24,314 nucleotides of DNA, taken from a virus. The position numbers were made by a program, and so were the translations under genes. Positions 7,497-13,769 of the stretch are shown here, piece by piece (within the stretch, counting starts at the first letter, position 1; the number at the start of each line of letters is the position of its first letter). The stretch spans positions 1 through 24,314 of IMG/VR virus record IMGVR_UViG_3300035703_000404, one strand, 5' to 3'. The notes below the pieces were generated by a model. That model made no database searches, was not told where the DNA came from, and saw nothing but the letters and a program-made list of their open reading frames with translations.

Positions 7497-7958
7497 TTAC
7501 TGAGCATCCCCACCGGTTGGCGAGGTGGCACCAGAATCTGAGCTTGGGACTGGCCCTGAGTTTTTTTCCGTCTCTTCCTCATCCTTCACTCGCATGCGGT
7601 TGATTCGCAGGCACTTGCCGTACAACTCCGTCAGTGCCGCGCCAAGACGTCGCACGGCCAGAATGTCGGCACGGGAATCTGCGAACACACGTTTCTGAGT
7701 CCCGGAAACTGGTTCACCGCTGTCGTCAAGATCACAGGTCACCAAGCACAGCCGAACCAAATGCTCAGCACCGGTGCCGTATTCCATGGCGTAACGATCG
7801 TCTTTCAGTCGTTCCATGCTGGCCTTGTCCCACTCATAGGACTGAAGCCCGTCGATTTCCTGCAATACAGTGACTTCGTCACCCCACGCCTTCACGGTGA
7901 CCTTATGCAGTTTTGGTCCCGTCGTGGTTTTCTGGCGAATCGCCTCTGCCGTCAACAT
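7497..7958 (-). CDS. Tail assembly chaperone, upstream (gpG-like) part (153 aa)
   Basis: It lies between the major tail protein and the tape measure. The ORF is open from a GTG at 7988, but the ATG at 7958 (MLTAEAIRQKTTTGPKLHKV) has an AAGGA Shine-Dalgarno seven bases upstream and avoids starting inside the terminator stem, so it is preferred. The protein has a compact N-terminal domain (KVTVKAWGDEVTVLQEIDGL, WDKASMERLKDDRYAMEYG) of phage_TAC type and an acidic, low-complexity end (DEEETEKN then Ser/Gly/Pro) that contains the slippery site. It is expected to be made alone and, at low frequency, as an approximately 288-aa fusion with the downstream ORF. Family assignment rests on position, size and the frameshift signal. 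Confidence 0.82.
   Translation of the reverse strand: MLTAEAIRQKTTTGPKLHKVTVKAWGDEVTVLQEIDGLQSYEWDKASMERLKDDRYAMEYGTGAEHLVRLCLVTCDLDDSGEPVSGTQKRVFADSRADILAVRRLGAALTELYGKCLRINRMRVKDEEETEKNSGPVPSSDSGATSPTGGDAQ
7560..7566 (-). other. Programmed -1 ribosomal frameshift site (A AAA AAC)
   Basis: In the zero frame the codons are GAA AAA AAC, giving the classic X XXY YYZ heptamer. Slipping back one base leads through CTC AGG GCC AGT and 20 more sense codons directly in frame into the ATG of the 7093-7488 ORF. The zero frame ends 61 nt further on with TAA at 7499-7497. A short stem (CCACC/GGTGG) lies downstream on the mRNA and could stimulate the shift. Position and layout match the conserved tail-chaperone frameshift of siphoviruses. 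Confidence 0.85.
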
Positions 7959-7990
7959 GCCTGAATCCTTCTGGTTGTCTGGAAACACAA

Positions 7991-8024
7991 AATGCTCGGC
8001 CGGTGGGCCTTCCGACCGAGCATT
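7991..8024 (-). terminator. Rho-independent-type terminator after major tail protein
   Basis: On the minus strand AATGCTCGG pairs perfectly with CCGAGCATT, with extra CGG/CCG pairing inside, and the stem runs into TTTTGTGTTT. It sits between the major tail protein stop and the first chaperone gene, about 33 bp before the chosen chaperone ATG. This would set the high tail protein level apart from the lower chaperone level. Confidence 0.75.
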
Positions 8025-8034
8025 CTAAACATAA

Positions 8035-8052
8035 TGTCGCATTATTGCGACT
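8035..8052. promoter_or_regulatory. Operator copy B (18-bp inverted repeat)
   Basis: The sequence TGTCGCA-TTAT-TGCGACT differs from perfect symmetry at one end position and has the same TTAT centre as copy A at 2649. It starts 7 bp beyond the major tail protein stop and precedes the terminator hairpin and the chaperone genes. A regulator site is inferred from recurrence ahead of several transcription units. Confidence 0.65.
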
Positions 8053-8058
8053 GCAAGC

Positions 8059-8487
8059 TTACGCCGCTCCGGCAGTGAACTCAGGCGGTCCAGTCACTTT
8101 GAGAGTGTACTGGCCACGTCGGAGGTCTCGCATTGCGAATGATGCACCGCCATACTGAGACATACCACCTTGAAACACCAGTCTCGCGCCAGTCGTCTGA
8201 CCGGCTTTCGGTGGGCTTTGAATGGTGATCTCTTCGACTGGCTGGTCAATTGGTGGCAGAAGGTCCATGTCGTAAAGAATCTCGACGACAATGTCGTTCA
8301 CGCTACCAAGATCCCCAGGGCACTGTTCCATCCAGCGCAGACCGTCAAAATCGGTTCCGGCTGCTGATCCGAAATGCGTGGAGTCGTACCACTCACGCAC
8401 AAGGTCACCGCCACTGATGCCGGTCACCTTGCCTGCAAACTCACTGTCCTCGAAGGCGATTGTCACGCCCATGCCGCTCTGGCACAT
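8059..8487 (-). CDS. Major tail (tube) protein (142 aa)
   Basis: The frame has a strong Shine-Dalgarno (GGAGGA) seven bases before the ATG, fitting high expression. The 142-residue sequence has the beta-rich pattern of siphovirus tube proteins (GVTIAFEDSEFAGKVTGISG near the N-terminus, QYTLKVTGPPEF at the C-terminus). It lies between the tail terminator and the tail assembly chaperones and is followed by an operator copy and a terminator, the usual position and regulation of gpV-type proteins. The assignment is by synteny and secondary-structure pattern, not by a signature motif. Confidence 0.8.
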   Translation of the reverse strand: MCQSGMGVTIAFEDSEFAGKVTGISGGDLVREWYDSTHFGSAAGTDFDGLRWMEQCPGDLGSVNDIVVEILYDMDLLPPIDQPVEEITIQSPPKAGQTTGARLVFQGGMSQYGGASFAMRDLRRGQYTLKVTGPPEFTAGAA

Positions 8488-8528
8488 AATTCAATCCTCC
8501 GTAAACGTCCGAACCTGACAGTTCGTGA

Positions 8529-8960
8529 CTAATCCAAAACATGACACAGGAGAAACAACTCACCCACCAACTGTTGCCACTTCGAAGGACTTCCGTCAGC
8601 TTCAAGAAGCGGCACCTGTTGACCAACATTCATCTGGCTTTCGCCAATCCACAACTTGTCACCCCACGTGACAGAATACTTCCCATCGCAGATTTTCCGC
8701 ACGGCCGCATAGACCGCACTTGCCTTCTGGATTGTCTGATGCACGACGACAATTGCCGTCGTGCATCGAAAGCAACCGGTTCCGCCAGAAAAGGTCATTT
8801 CTTCCTGCCAGTCTCCCCGTTCCAGGTTCAACCATGGCGGACGGATCTTCGTATTTTCGACCTCTTGCGGGACGTCGCCGGGAAAGACCTTGCAAGGGTT
8901 CCGGCCCAAAGCGTCCTGCACGGACTTGTGCCCTATCAGGTGTTTCAGGATCGCCGGCAT
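8529..8960 (-). CDS. Tail terminator/completion protein, DUF3168-like (143 aa)
   Basis: This gene lies between the HK97-gp10-like gene and the major tail protein, where the tail terminator that caps the tube and joins it to the head is normally encoded. The pattern of a helix near the start (AILKHLIGHKSVQDALG), a central TTAIVVVHQTIQKASAVYAA and a C-terminal hydrophobic strand (GELFLLCHVLD) fits DUF3168-type proteins of about this length. The frame stays open to a GTG at 9032, which would overlap the upstream gene by 35 bp and lacks a Shine-Dalgarno. The ATG at 8960 is therefore chosen, with only a weak GGAA upstream, so the start is uncertain. Confidence 0.72.
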   Translation of the reverse strand: MPAILKHLIGHKSVQDALGRNPCKVFPGDVPQEVENTKIRPPWLNLERGDWQEEMTFSGGTGCFRCTTAIVVVHQTIQKASAVYAAVRKICDGKYSVTWGDKLWIGESQMNVGQQVPLLEADGSPSKWQQLVGELFLLCHVLD

Positions 8961-8997
8961 GATCAGTTCCGACTTGTCAGTCGTTTCCGTCACCACG

Positions 8998-9678
8998 TCA
9001 AGCCCTCCCCACCGCGCCGTGAATTCCAGCACGTCGCAGGTAGCGTCTGGTCAGCTTCGACATCTGCTGAGGATACAACGTGGCAAATTTCTGCCTGATG
9101 ATTGTCGGAATGATGGCATTGAGTGCAAGTCGAGTCGTCGCCATGAACGGATACGGTCTGGCGGGAGGAATATTGACCTGCGGGGCTCCCCTATGTCCCT
9201 TCTCCACCAAGTGAATGTATTTGTAAGGGGCGATGACTGTGCCCTTTGGCGTGTTGCGAGCGAGACGGCCAACACGCTGACCACGGCCGCGAATACTTTC
9301 GACGTTGCGTTGCGTCTGCTTCGACACGCGGAAATCCAGACGTGCCCCATACAGGCCGAACACGAGGTTCTTGTTCCGCATCCGAGACAACGGGACCACT
9401 TTCGAACCGAGCGAGTCCCGCAAAGCACCGGTCGGCCTGTCCCAGCGACGGGTGTCAGGGTCGCGTTTTGGCAGCATCCGAACGAGGTTTACTTTGGCCA
9501 TGCGAGCACCGGCTTTGACGATCTCGTTCACGATCGGCTGCACAATTCCGTTGCGGAGTGTCGCAGGCATCGCACGCATCAGTTCCTGGATGCCTTCGAT
9601 GCCGCTGAAATCCATGTCAAACGTGATGGCGCCAGCACCAGAAGTTCCGCGGCGACGTTGTTGATTTCGTGTGTTCAT
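8998..9678 (-). CDS. HK97-gp10-like minor tail/neck protein (226 aa)
   Basis: The true start is the ATG at 9678, which overlaps the upstream stop as ATGA. Open frame beyond that is only a shadow of the neighbouring gene. After a basic N-terminus (MNTRNQQRRRGTSGAG), the segment FSGIEGIQELMRAMPATLRN followed by VNEIVKAGARMAKVNLVRML matches the HK97-gp10 pattern of a helical array of about 30 residues before a central variable part. Near the C-terminus GAPQVNIPPARPYPFMATT resembles the conserved PARPF block of this family. It is involved in head-tail or tail completion in related phages. Order between head closure and tail terminator agrees. Confidence 0.82.
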   Translation of the reverse strand: MNTRNQQRRRGTSGAGAITFDMDFSGIEGIQELMRAMPATLRNGIVQPIVNEIVKAGARMAKVNLVRMLPKRDPDTRRWDRPTGALRDSLGSKVVPLSRMRNKNLVFGLYGARLDFRVSKQTQRNVESIRGRGQRVGRLARNTPKGTVIAPYKYIHLVEKGHRGAPQVNIPPARPYPFMATTRLALNAIIPTIIRQKFATLYPQQMSKLTRRYLRRAGIHGAVGRA

Positions 9679-10076
9679 ACTTCCTGCATTCCGCTTTGCG
9701 TGGTCGTGCGACACAGAAACCGCATGGTGACATTGTTTTCGTCGACGTTGATGGCTTCCAGAATATGGCGATAGACGAAAGATCCGTCGAAGTTCACTCT
9801 CCGGATCGCGTGGCTTCCTGTGATCCGCCGGGTGACTGCGTTCCATGAACATTCGACAACGGAATCGACCTGCTGGTGACTCTGTTGAGCGAAATTGACG
9901 GACCTGCTGCCTGTCGTATGGATTTTTGCATACGCTCGGCCGGTGACTGTCCAGTCGGACCAATCTCGGGCTTCAATTTCCTGGTTGTCGTTGAGTTCAT
10001 CGGGTGCCTTTAGGAAAACAACCAGCTTGTCATAGTCGGACGGACAAGGGATGTGGCATTCGCGTTTCTTTGCCAT
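9675..10076 (-). CDS. Head closure (head-tail joining) protein (133 aa)
   Basis: This small beta-rich protein has the layout of Phage_H_T_join proteins: an early strand YDKLVVFLKAP, then DWTVTGRAYAKIHTTGSRSV (an Ala-x-Ile strand followed by a loop), a central HAIRRVNFDGSFVYRH and a terminal strand NNVTMRFLCRTT. It starts 3 bp after the connector stop with GGGGTGA before the ATG, and its own stop overlaps the next start (ATGA). In related siphoviruses this protein plugs the connector after packaging. Confidence 0.78.
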   Translation of the reverse strand: MAKKRECHIPCPSDYDKLVVFLKAPDELNDNQEIEARDWSDWTVTGRAYAKIHTTGSRSVNFAQQSHQQVDSVVECSWNAVTRRITGSHAIRRVNFDGSFVYRHILEAINVDENNVTMRFLCRTTTQSGMQEV

Positions 10077-10079
10077 GCA

Positions 10080-10991
10080 TCACCCCATGAACTGAACTGG
10101 AGGACGCCATTTCAGACGCCTCAGCATTGGATTGGATTCAAAATCCGACGCAGAGCAGACACAACCGCCCTCCGGACACCGTTCACCGTAAGCCTTCGCT
10201 GTGATTTGCAGCAAAGCCAAACGGTGGAATGGGTCAATCTCACCAGCGAACAGCAGATCAATTGCCGCTCCGTCGGCGGGAGGCGATGCCAGACCCACCG
10301 CCGCGCCACCAGACGAAGCGGCAATTTTGAACGAGTTGCCGGAGACGTCTCGCACGTAATAGGTTGTCTGAGCTGTCACGCCGTCTGGAAGTGCAGCCAC
10401 ATCGCCAATGTCTGGATTGCTGTTGCCACTCTTGGAGATTGTGATTTCGTCGCCGTTAACAAACGGGTAACCGGTCACGCTTGTGAACGTGTCCGTCGCC
10501 AAGTCGACCGTCAACGGAACAATCTGACCGGCCCAAAATGTGATCGTGACCGCGTCCCTGCGCTGGATCGTTGTCGGCCAGGAGGTATCCAAGGCCTGCC
10601 GTAGTTCCCCAGGCTCCGAATCCGCAAACAAATTCCAATCGTCGTACTCTTGCTGTTCGTTGTAAGCATCGTAGTACGTGATGGAATCAATTTTTGCAGT
10701 CGGAACCATGTTGAGACAGACGGCAGAACCATCTGTGTCATGACGGAATTCATCGGTGTCGAACGGCAACGCTCTGACTTCGCCAGACGTTCCCCATGGA
10801 AAACGTGGTAGCGTGAGTCGATACTTTGCCATCACAATTGATCGTTCGCACTGGATCTCAATATCCTGCTGAGCTGCCAACAGGTATGCACTAATGAGTT
10901 CCGTCTCTTCGACGTTGAAGCTGCGCAGATGCGAACGCACTTCCCCGGGGGAAAGTGCAGGACGCATTGCGGTGATTCGCTTCAGGCTCAT
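10080..10991 (-). CDS. Head-tail connector (adaptor), with inserted beta domain (303 aa)
   Basis: The N-terminal 70 residues (SPGEVRSHLRSFNVEETELI, then AYLLAAQQDIEIQCERSIVM) and the C-terminal helix (DPFHRLALLQITAKAYGERC) have the pattern of gp6/gp8-type connector proteins, which are usually 100-200 residues. Between them, at about 160-245, lies a beta-type insertion with GYPFVNGDEITISKSGN and TTYYVRDVSGNSFKIAASSG. The latter resembles a domain common in phage structural proteins. The insertion explains the large size. The gene sits immediately upstream of the head closure gene and downstream of the capsid, as expected. Confidence 0.8.
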   Translation of the reverse strand: MSLKRITAMRPALSPGEVRSHLRSFNVEETELISAYLLAAQQDIEIQCERSIVMAKYRLTLPRFPWGTSGEVRALPFDTDEFRHDTDGSAVCLNMVPTAKIDSITYYDAYNEQQEYDDWNLFADSEPGELRQALDTSWPTTIQRRDAVTITFWAGQIVPLTVDLATDTFTSVTGYPFVNGDEITISKSGNSNPDIGDVAALPDGVTAQTTYYVRDVSGNSFKIAASSGGAAVGLASPPADGAAIDLLFAGEIDPFHRLALLQITAKAYGERCPEGGCVCSASDFESNPMLRRLKWRPPVQFMG

Positions 10992-11024
10992 GTGATAACC
11001 CGTGGAGGTCTGCGATATTGCCGA

Positions 11025-11354
11025 TTAACCAACGAGGATGGCGTAACCGGCGTCGATCAGCCGATCAGCCTCGTACGCTGGCATCTCGTATTCCTGATTC
11101 GGATTGCGAACGAATTCGTGGCCGTTCCTCGTCACTGGAATCCCATCATCCCGCAGCACCTGCTGACCAGCAGCATCAAGCACGGGAACCTGATGGTAAC
11201 CGGCCTGACTGGTGAGCATCTTGACCTTCACCACATCAGTCGGCTTGGTCGTGGGCACGGTTTTGGCCGCAGGCTTGCTGACTGCCGGCTTTGTCGCAGT
11301 CGCAGACTTAGTTGGCGTGGCGCTTTCGGCGGATTCTGGCGTAGTTTCTGGCAT
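11025..11354 (-). CDS. Hypothetical small protein with Thr/Lys/Ala/Pro-rich N-terminus (109 aa)
   Basis: Residues 1-42 are low complexity (Thr, Pro, Ala, Ser, Lys) and look disordered. The remainder (VKVKMLTSQAGYHQVPVLDA, EYEMPAYEADRLIDAGYAIL) looks like a small folded domain. The pattern 'EYEMPAYEADRLIDAGYA' resembles short proteins encoded just after capsid genes in many phages, where they are usually left unnamed. It follows the capsid terminator and has only a weak Shine-Dalgarno, which would give lower expression than capsid. Function is not assigned. Confidence 0.7.
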   Translation of the reverse strand: MPETTPESAESATPTKSATATKPAVSKPAAKTVPTTKPTDVVKVKMLTSQAGYHQVPVLDAAGQQVLRDDGIPVTRNGHEFVRNPNQEYEMPAYEADRLIDAGYAILVG

Positions 11355-11392
11355 CTGGATTCTTTCTCTAACGATCTGGAACGAAACAGGTC

Positions 11393-11422
11393 AAAAGAGG
11401 TGGCGGCAATCACCGCCACCTC
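11393..11422 (-). terminator. Rho-independent terminator after the major capsid gene
   Basis: On the minus strand GAGGTGGCGG and CCGCCACCTC form a perfect 10-bp stem with a six-base loop (11397-11422), followed by TTTT. It is 25 bp past the capsid stop. Partial termination here would reduce expression of the connector genes relative to capsid. Confidence 0.82.
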
Positions 11423-11447
11423 GCGTCATTCAGTCACTCACCGTTGA

Positions 11448-12878
11448 CTACGGATGAGTCAGCGACTTCACAGGGTTGTCGCCAGCGTTCAGCAGGTTGC
11501 CGTCCGCACGAACGAAAGCGATGAACGCCTCCTGGTCGCTTTCGGCGTATCGTTCAGCCAGTCGGCGGAATCGAACCTGACCGACCATTCGCAGCTTGTA
11601 AGAGGACAAGCGGCCGAACAGCATGGACTTCACGCCTGAAGCAGCGTTCGCCATATCATCGTTGATGATGTAGCGGTAGTTGTTCATCGTGTCCGGCGCT
11701 CCCGTGTTGGCGCCAGCCTGCCACAGATAGCGGTTCTGGCTATCCTTCAGCTTGCGGACCAGTTTCAACGTGTCATCGTTGAACATGTACGAGCAAGCCG
11801 CACGGTTTGCTCGGATCGCACGGTTCACGCTGTGCTCGAGGTCGATGATTTCATCGAACACGATTGCAGCAGCTCCGGCCGCAGTCTTGCCAGTCACAGC
11901 ACGGGTAACGATCCCCCACATCGTCGAGGCACCGTCTCCGGTGGTGCCTTTTTCGTTCAGGATGCGGCCCAGGCGTTCACCCAGCATTTGCGGGATGACG
12001 TTTTCCAGACCGACGGCATTGTCCTGCATCAGTTCGTACGGAACTTTGATCATGTCCGACGTGAACTTGTGGGCGTACCACAGAGTGTTCCCGAAGCTCG
12101 GATCGAGATCGGCAACGTCGCGGGCTTCGCCAATCTGACGGCCCTTGTTTGCGGTGTCATCCGCAGTCGGCCAGCGCATTTCCTCGCCGGTTTCCGTACG
12201 GATCACGTCAGCAGCTTCCATGATGCCGGAACTGGCAATCATGGCAATTTCGAGACGGTTGACGAAAGTCGTCCCGAACAGATAGCCGCCAGTGGAACCA
12301 ACGTTGCTTCCGAGCGAGTTCATGAATTCGTCCGTGTTACCGGAACGAACGGCATTCTGCAGCGGGATGAAGTCGCCCGTATCCAACAGGCCGCAGGAGA
12401 TTTCCCGAACGGCAGGGTTGAAGTTCAGGTGCTGGCAAGCCGCTTGCGCTGCAGCGTCAGACCGGCCAGAGAGCCACGCAGCAAACGCCAGAGCGCCAAC
12501 CTGAGTGGTAGTCATTCCCTTCAAGACGCCATCGGTGATTCGGCCGTCACGACCGGTGCGGAAATCGCCACCGCCGGAAATCAGGCGGTTCTTCTGGCTG
12601 GACTCAAACCGATTGCCGTGACCGGCCATCTGATTGATTTTCTCCAGACGACGAGCGGCGTTCTCGGCGGAAGTCGCTTCGGATTCACACGCCTTGATGT
12701 GGGCGTCGAGCTGTGAGTACACAGCGTCGTAGTCGGCTTCCATCTTGGAAAAGACGGTGTCGTGCTCAGCCGACCACGTTTTCTCGTGCTCGGTGTGGTA
12801 AGCCTTCATCTCGTCGTGGAGCTTCAACCGCTTGTCTTGCAGAGCGGCCAACTGATTTGGGTCGGTGATCTTGGTCAT
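11448..12878 (-). CDS. HK97-fold major capsid protein with N-terminal delta-type scaffold domain (476 aa)
   Basis: Residues 1-95 are a charged coiled-coil helix (LAALQDKRLKLHDEMKAYHT onward) like the delta scaffold domain removed by the prohead protease. The rest matches phage_capsid family features: GGYLFGTTFVNRLEIAMIAS, TGEEMRWPTADDTANKGRQI (P-domain to E-loop region), FGNTLWYAHKFTSDMIKVPY and a C-terminal GRLSSYKLRMVGQVRFRRLA. GAGGA lies upstream of the ATG as a Shine-Dalgarno. The 5' leader carries a strong hairpin (12924-12982) and an initiator-like tRNA, and a terminator follows. It assembles into the icosahedral shell. Confidence 0.93.
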   Translation of the reverse strand: MTKITDPNQLAALQDKRLKLHDEMKAYHTEHEKTWSAEHDTVFSKMEADYDAVYSQLDAHIKACESEATSAENAARRLEKINQMAGHGNRFESSQKNRLISGGGDFRTGRDGRITDGVLKGMTTTQVGALAFAAWLSGRSDAAAQAACQHLNFNPAVREISCGLLDTGDFIPLQNAVRSGNTDEFMNSLGSNVGSTGGYLFGTTFVNRLEIAMIASSGIMEAADVIRTETGEEMRWPTADDTANKGRQIGEARDVADLDPSFGNTLWYAHKFTSDMIKVPYELMQDNAVGLENVIPQMLGERLGRILNEKGTTGDGASTMWGIVTRAVTGKTAAGAAAIVFDEIIDLEHSVNRAIRANRAACSYMFNDDTLKLVRKLKDSQNRYLWQAGANTGAPDTMNNYRYIINDDMANAASGVKSMLFGRLSSYKLRMVGQVRFRRLAERYAESDQEAFIAFVRADGNLLNAGDNPVKSLTHP

Positions 12879-12923
12879 TGCGAGTCGGTCCTCGTGACTA
12901 TGTCACTGGACGGCAAAGCAACA

Positions 12924-12982
12924 AGGCGGACGCCGGCCAGCGACTTCCTGTGAAACAGAAAATCGTTGGTAGTCGTCCGCCT
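12924..12982 (-). other. Long structured hairpin in the capsid leader
   Basis: The outer stem AGGCGGACG/CGTCCGCCT (9 bp), middle stem CCAGCGA/TCGTTGG (7 bp) and inner stem CTGT/ACAG (4 bp, loop GAA) are stacked and separated by two symmetrical four-by-four internal loops, spanning 59 nt. It lies 45 bp upstream of the capsid ATG and downstream of the tRNA. There is no T-run, so it is not a simple terminator. A processing site (RNase III type) separating tRNA from capsid mRNA, or an mRNA-stabilising leader, is inferred. Confidence 0.65.
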
Positions 12983-13071
12983 CGTGAAGACTCGGCAGCA
13001 GATCACCTATGCCATGGCGGTGAAGACCGATCCGGCATGCTTTCGAATTGAGATCAGCCACACGGCTGAAG

Positions 13072-13146
13072 TGGCAGTGACGGGATTTGAACCCGCATCT
13101 TCCGGCTTATGAGGCCGACGAGGTCACCAGATGCCTCTCCACTGCG
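13072..13146 (-). tRNA. tRNA with CAT anticodon, initiator (fMet)-like
   Basis: The minus strand folds into a complete 75-nt cloverleaf: D stem GAGG/CCTC, anticodon stem TCGGC/GCCGG with loop CTCATAA (anticodon CAT), variable AAGAT, T arm GCGGG-TTCGAAT-CCCGT, and acceptor CGCAGTG/CACTGCC with discriminator A. The first acceptor pair is a C1xC72 mismatch, and the D stem has A11:T24, both hallmarks of bacterial initiator tRNA. The block CCTCGTCGG.CTCATAA closely resembles bacterial tRNA-fMet. It departs from the classical three G:C anticodon-stem pairs at the third (C31:G39). The CCA end is not encoded. It lies between two virion genes in the late operon. Confidence 0.88.
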
Positions 13147-13158
13147 TCGTTGTATCAT

Positions 13159-13194
13159 GCCTGCCGTGCTGGCATAGAGCCAAACACGGCAGGC
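13159..13194 (-). other. Strong hairpin just upstream of the tRNA
   Basis: On the minus strand GCCTGCCGTG pairs perfectly with CACGGCAGGC, with an inner TGGC/GCCA stem. It ends 12 nt before the tRNA 5' end and lies after the stop of the 146-aa gene. No T-run follows, so processing or mRNA 3'-end protection seems likelier than termination. Confidence 0.6.
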
Positions 13195-13217
13195 TTCCCT
13201 TTAGGTTTTGCGGTCGG

Positions 13218-13658
13218 TTACGCCGTGCCTTCGTTTGGCGCGACGAGAACCTCGTTTCCAATAGTTGACTGAGTGACTGGCACAACCTGCGGATTCCCAA
13301 GGATCGCGACGATGCCATCCAGCACAACGTTGGCAGTTGTGCGGGTTAGAATCAGCTTGAGATAGCGTTTGGTTGGCCGCATGACCTCAACGGCGATGAT
13401 CTTATCATCATCGGTATCAGTAGCGGCGAATGCTGACGCCTCCAAGTCACTGTACGCGTCAGTTGCACCATCGTCGCTTGACTGCTGCACCTTGATTGCT
13501 GGAACACCCGTCGAGGTGACAGTGCCGAGCATCGTCAGAAACAGGCAAGAGTTAAAGCCTTGCATGTCAATGCCAGCCGTTGGCGTAATTGTGGAGGTTC
13601 CAGCAGCCGCCCCTGCATTGTGACGCACAATCTTTGTGTTGTTCAGTAATCCGAGCAC
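13218..13658 (-). CDS. Probable virion protein, unknown family (146 aa)
   Basis: The GTG start at 13658 has GAGGG eight bases upstream. The sequence is beta-rich (MQGFNSCLFLTMLGTVTSTG, AIKVQQSSDDGATDAYSDLE, KRYLKLILTRTTANVVLDGI). This pattern recurs in small phage proteins encoded next to capsid genes that are usually unnamed. Position between prohead protease and capsid suggests a head decoration or accessory head protein, but this is inference. A degenerate copy of the operator (13718-13735) stands 60 bp upstream, and a strong hairpin and the tRNA follow it. Confidence 0.72.
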   Translation of the reverse strand: MLGLLNNTKIVRHNAGAAAGTSTITPTAGIDMQGFNSCLFLTMLGTVTSTGVPAIKVQQSSDDGATDAYSDLEASAFAATDTDDDKIIAVEVMRPTKRYLKLILTRTTANVVLDGIVAILGNPQVVPVTQSTIGNEVLVAPNEGTA

Positions 13659-13717
13659 AGCAAAACCCTCATCAATCAGAGTGAATCAAACACTTCGAAT
13701 GCCCGTTGGCGTCACAA

Positions 13718-13735
13718 TGTCGCATCAATGGTACA
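13718..13735. promoter_or_regulatory. Degenerate operator copy C
   Basis: TGTCGCA-TCAA-TGGTACA matches one half-site of the recurrent inverted repeat exactly and the other at five of seven positions. It lies in the 111-bp gap upstream of the 146-aa virion gene, where the other copies also precede genes. It is the weakest copy. Confidence 0.4.
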
Positions 13736-13769
13736 TTCGGCAGGAACTTGCGTCAAGAACAATAAGCCA

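Noticed and set aside
8541-9774. Plus-strand ORFs (185-337 aa) opposite the neck and tail terminator genes
   Set aside because: The minus frames match known families with ATGA overlaps. The plus frames are basic, low-complexity shadows.
12879-13071. A second tRNA or small gene between the tRNA and capsid
   Set aside because: Apart from the long hairpin and a small AGCC/GGCT stem next to the tRNA, no cloverleaf or convincing ORF could be built.
13072-13146. tRNA as a prophage attachment site
   Set aside because: The tRNA lies within the head gene cluster, with no integrase gene beside it and no second copy of its 3' end seen in the window.
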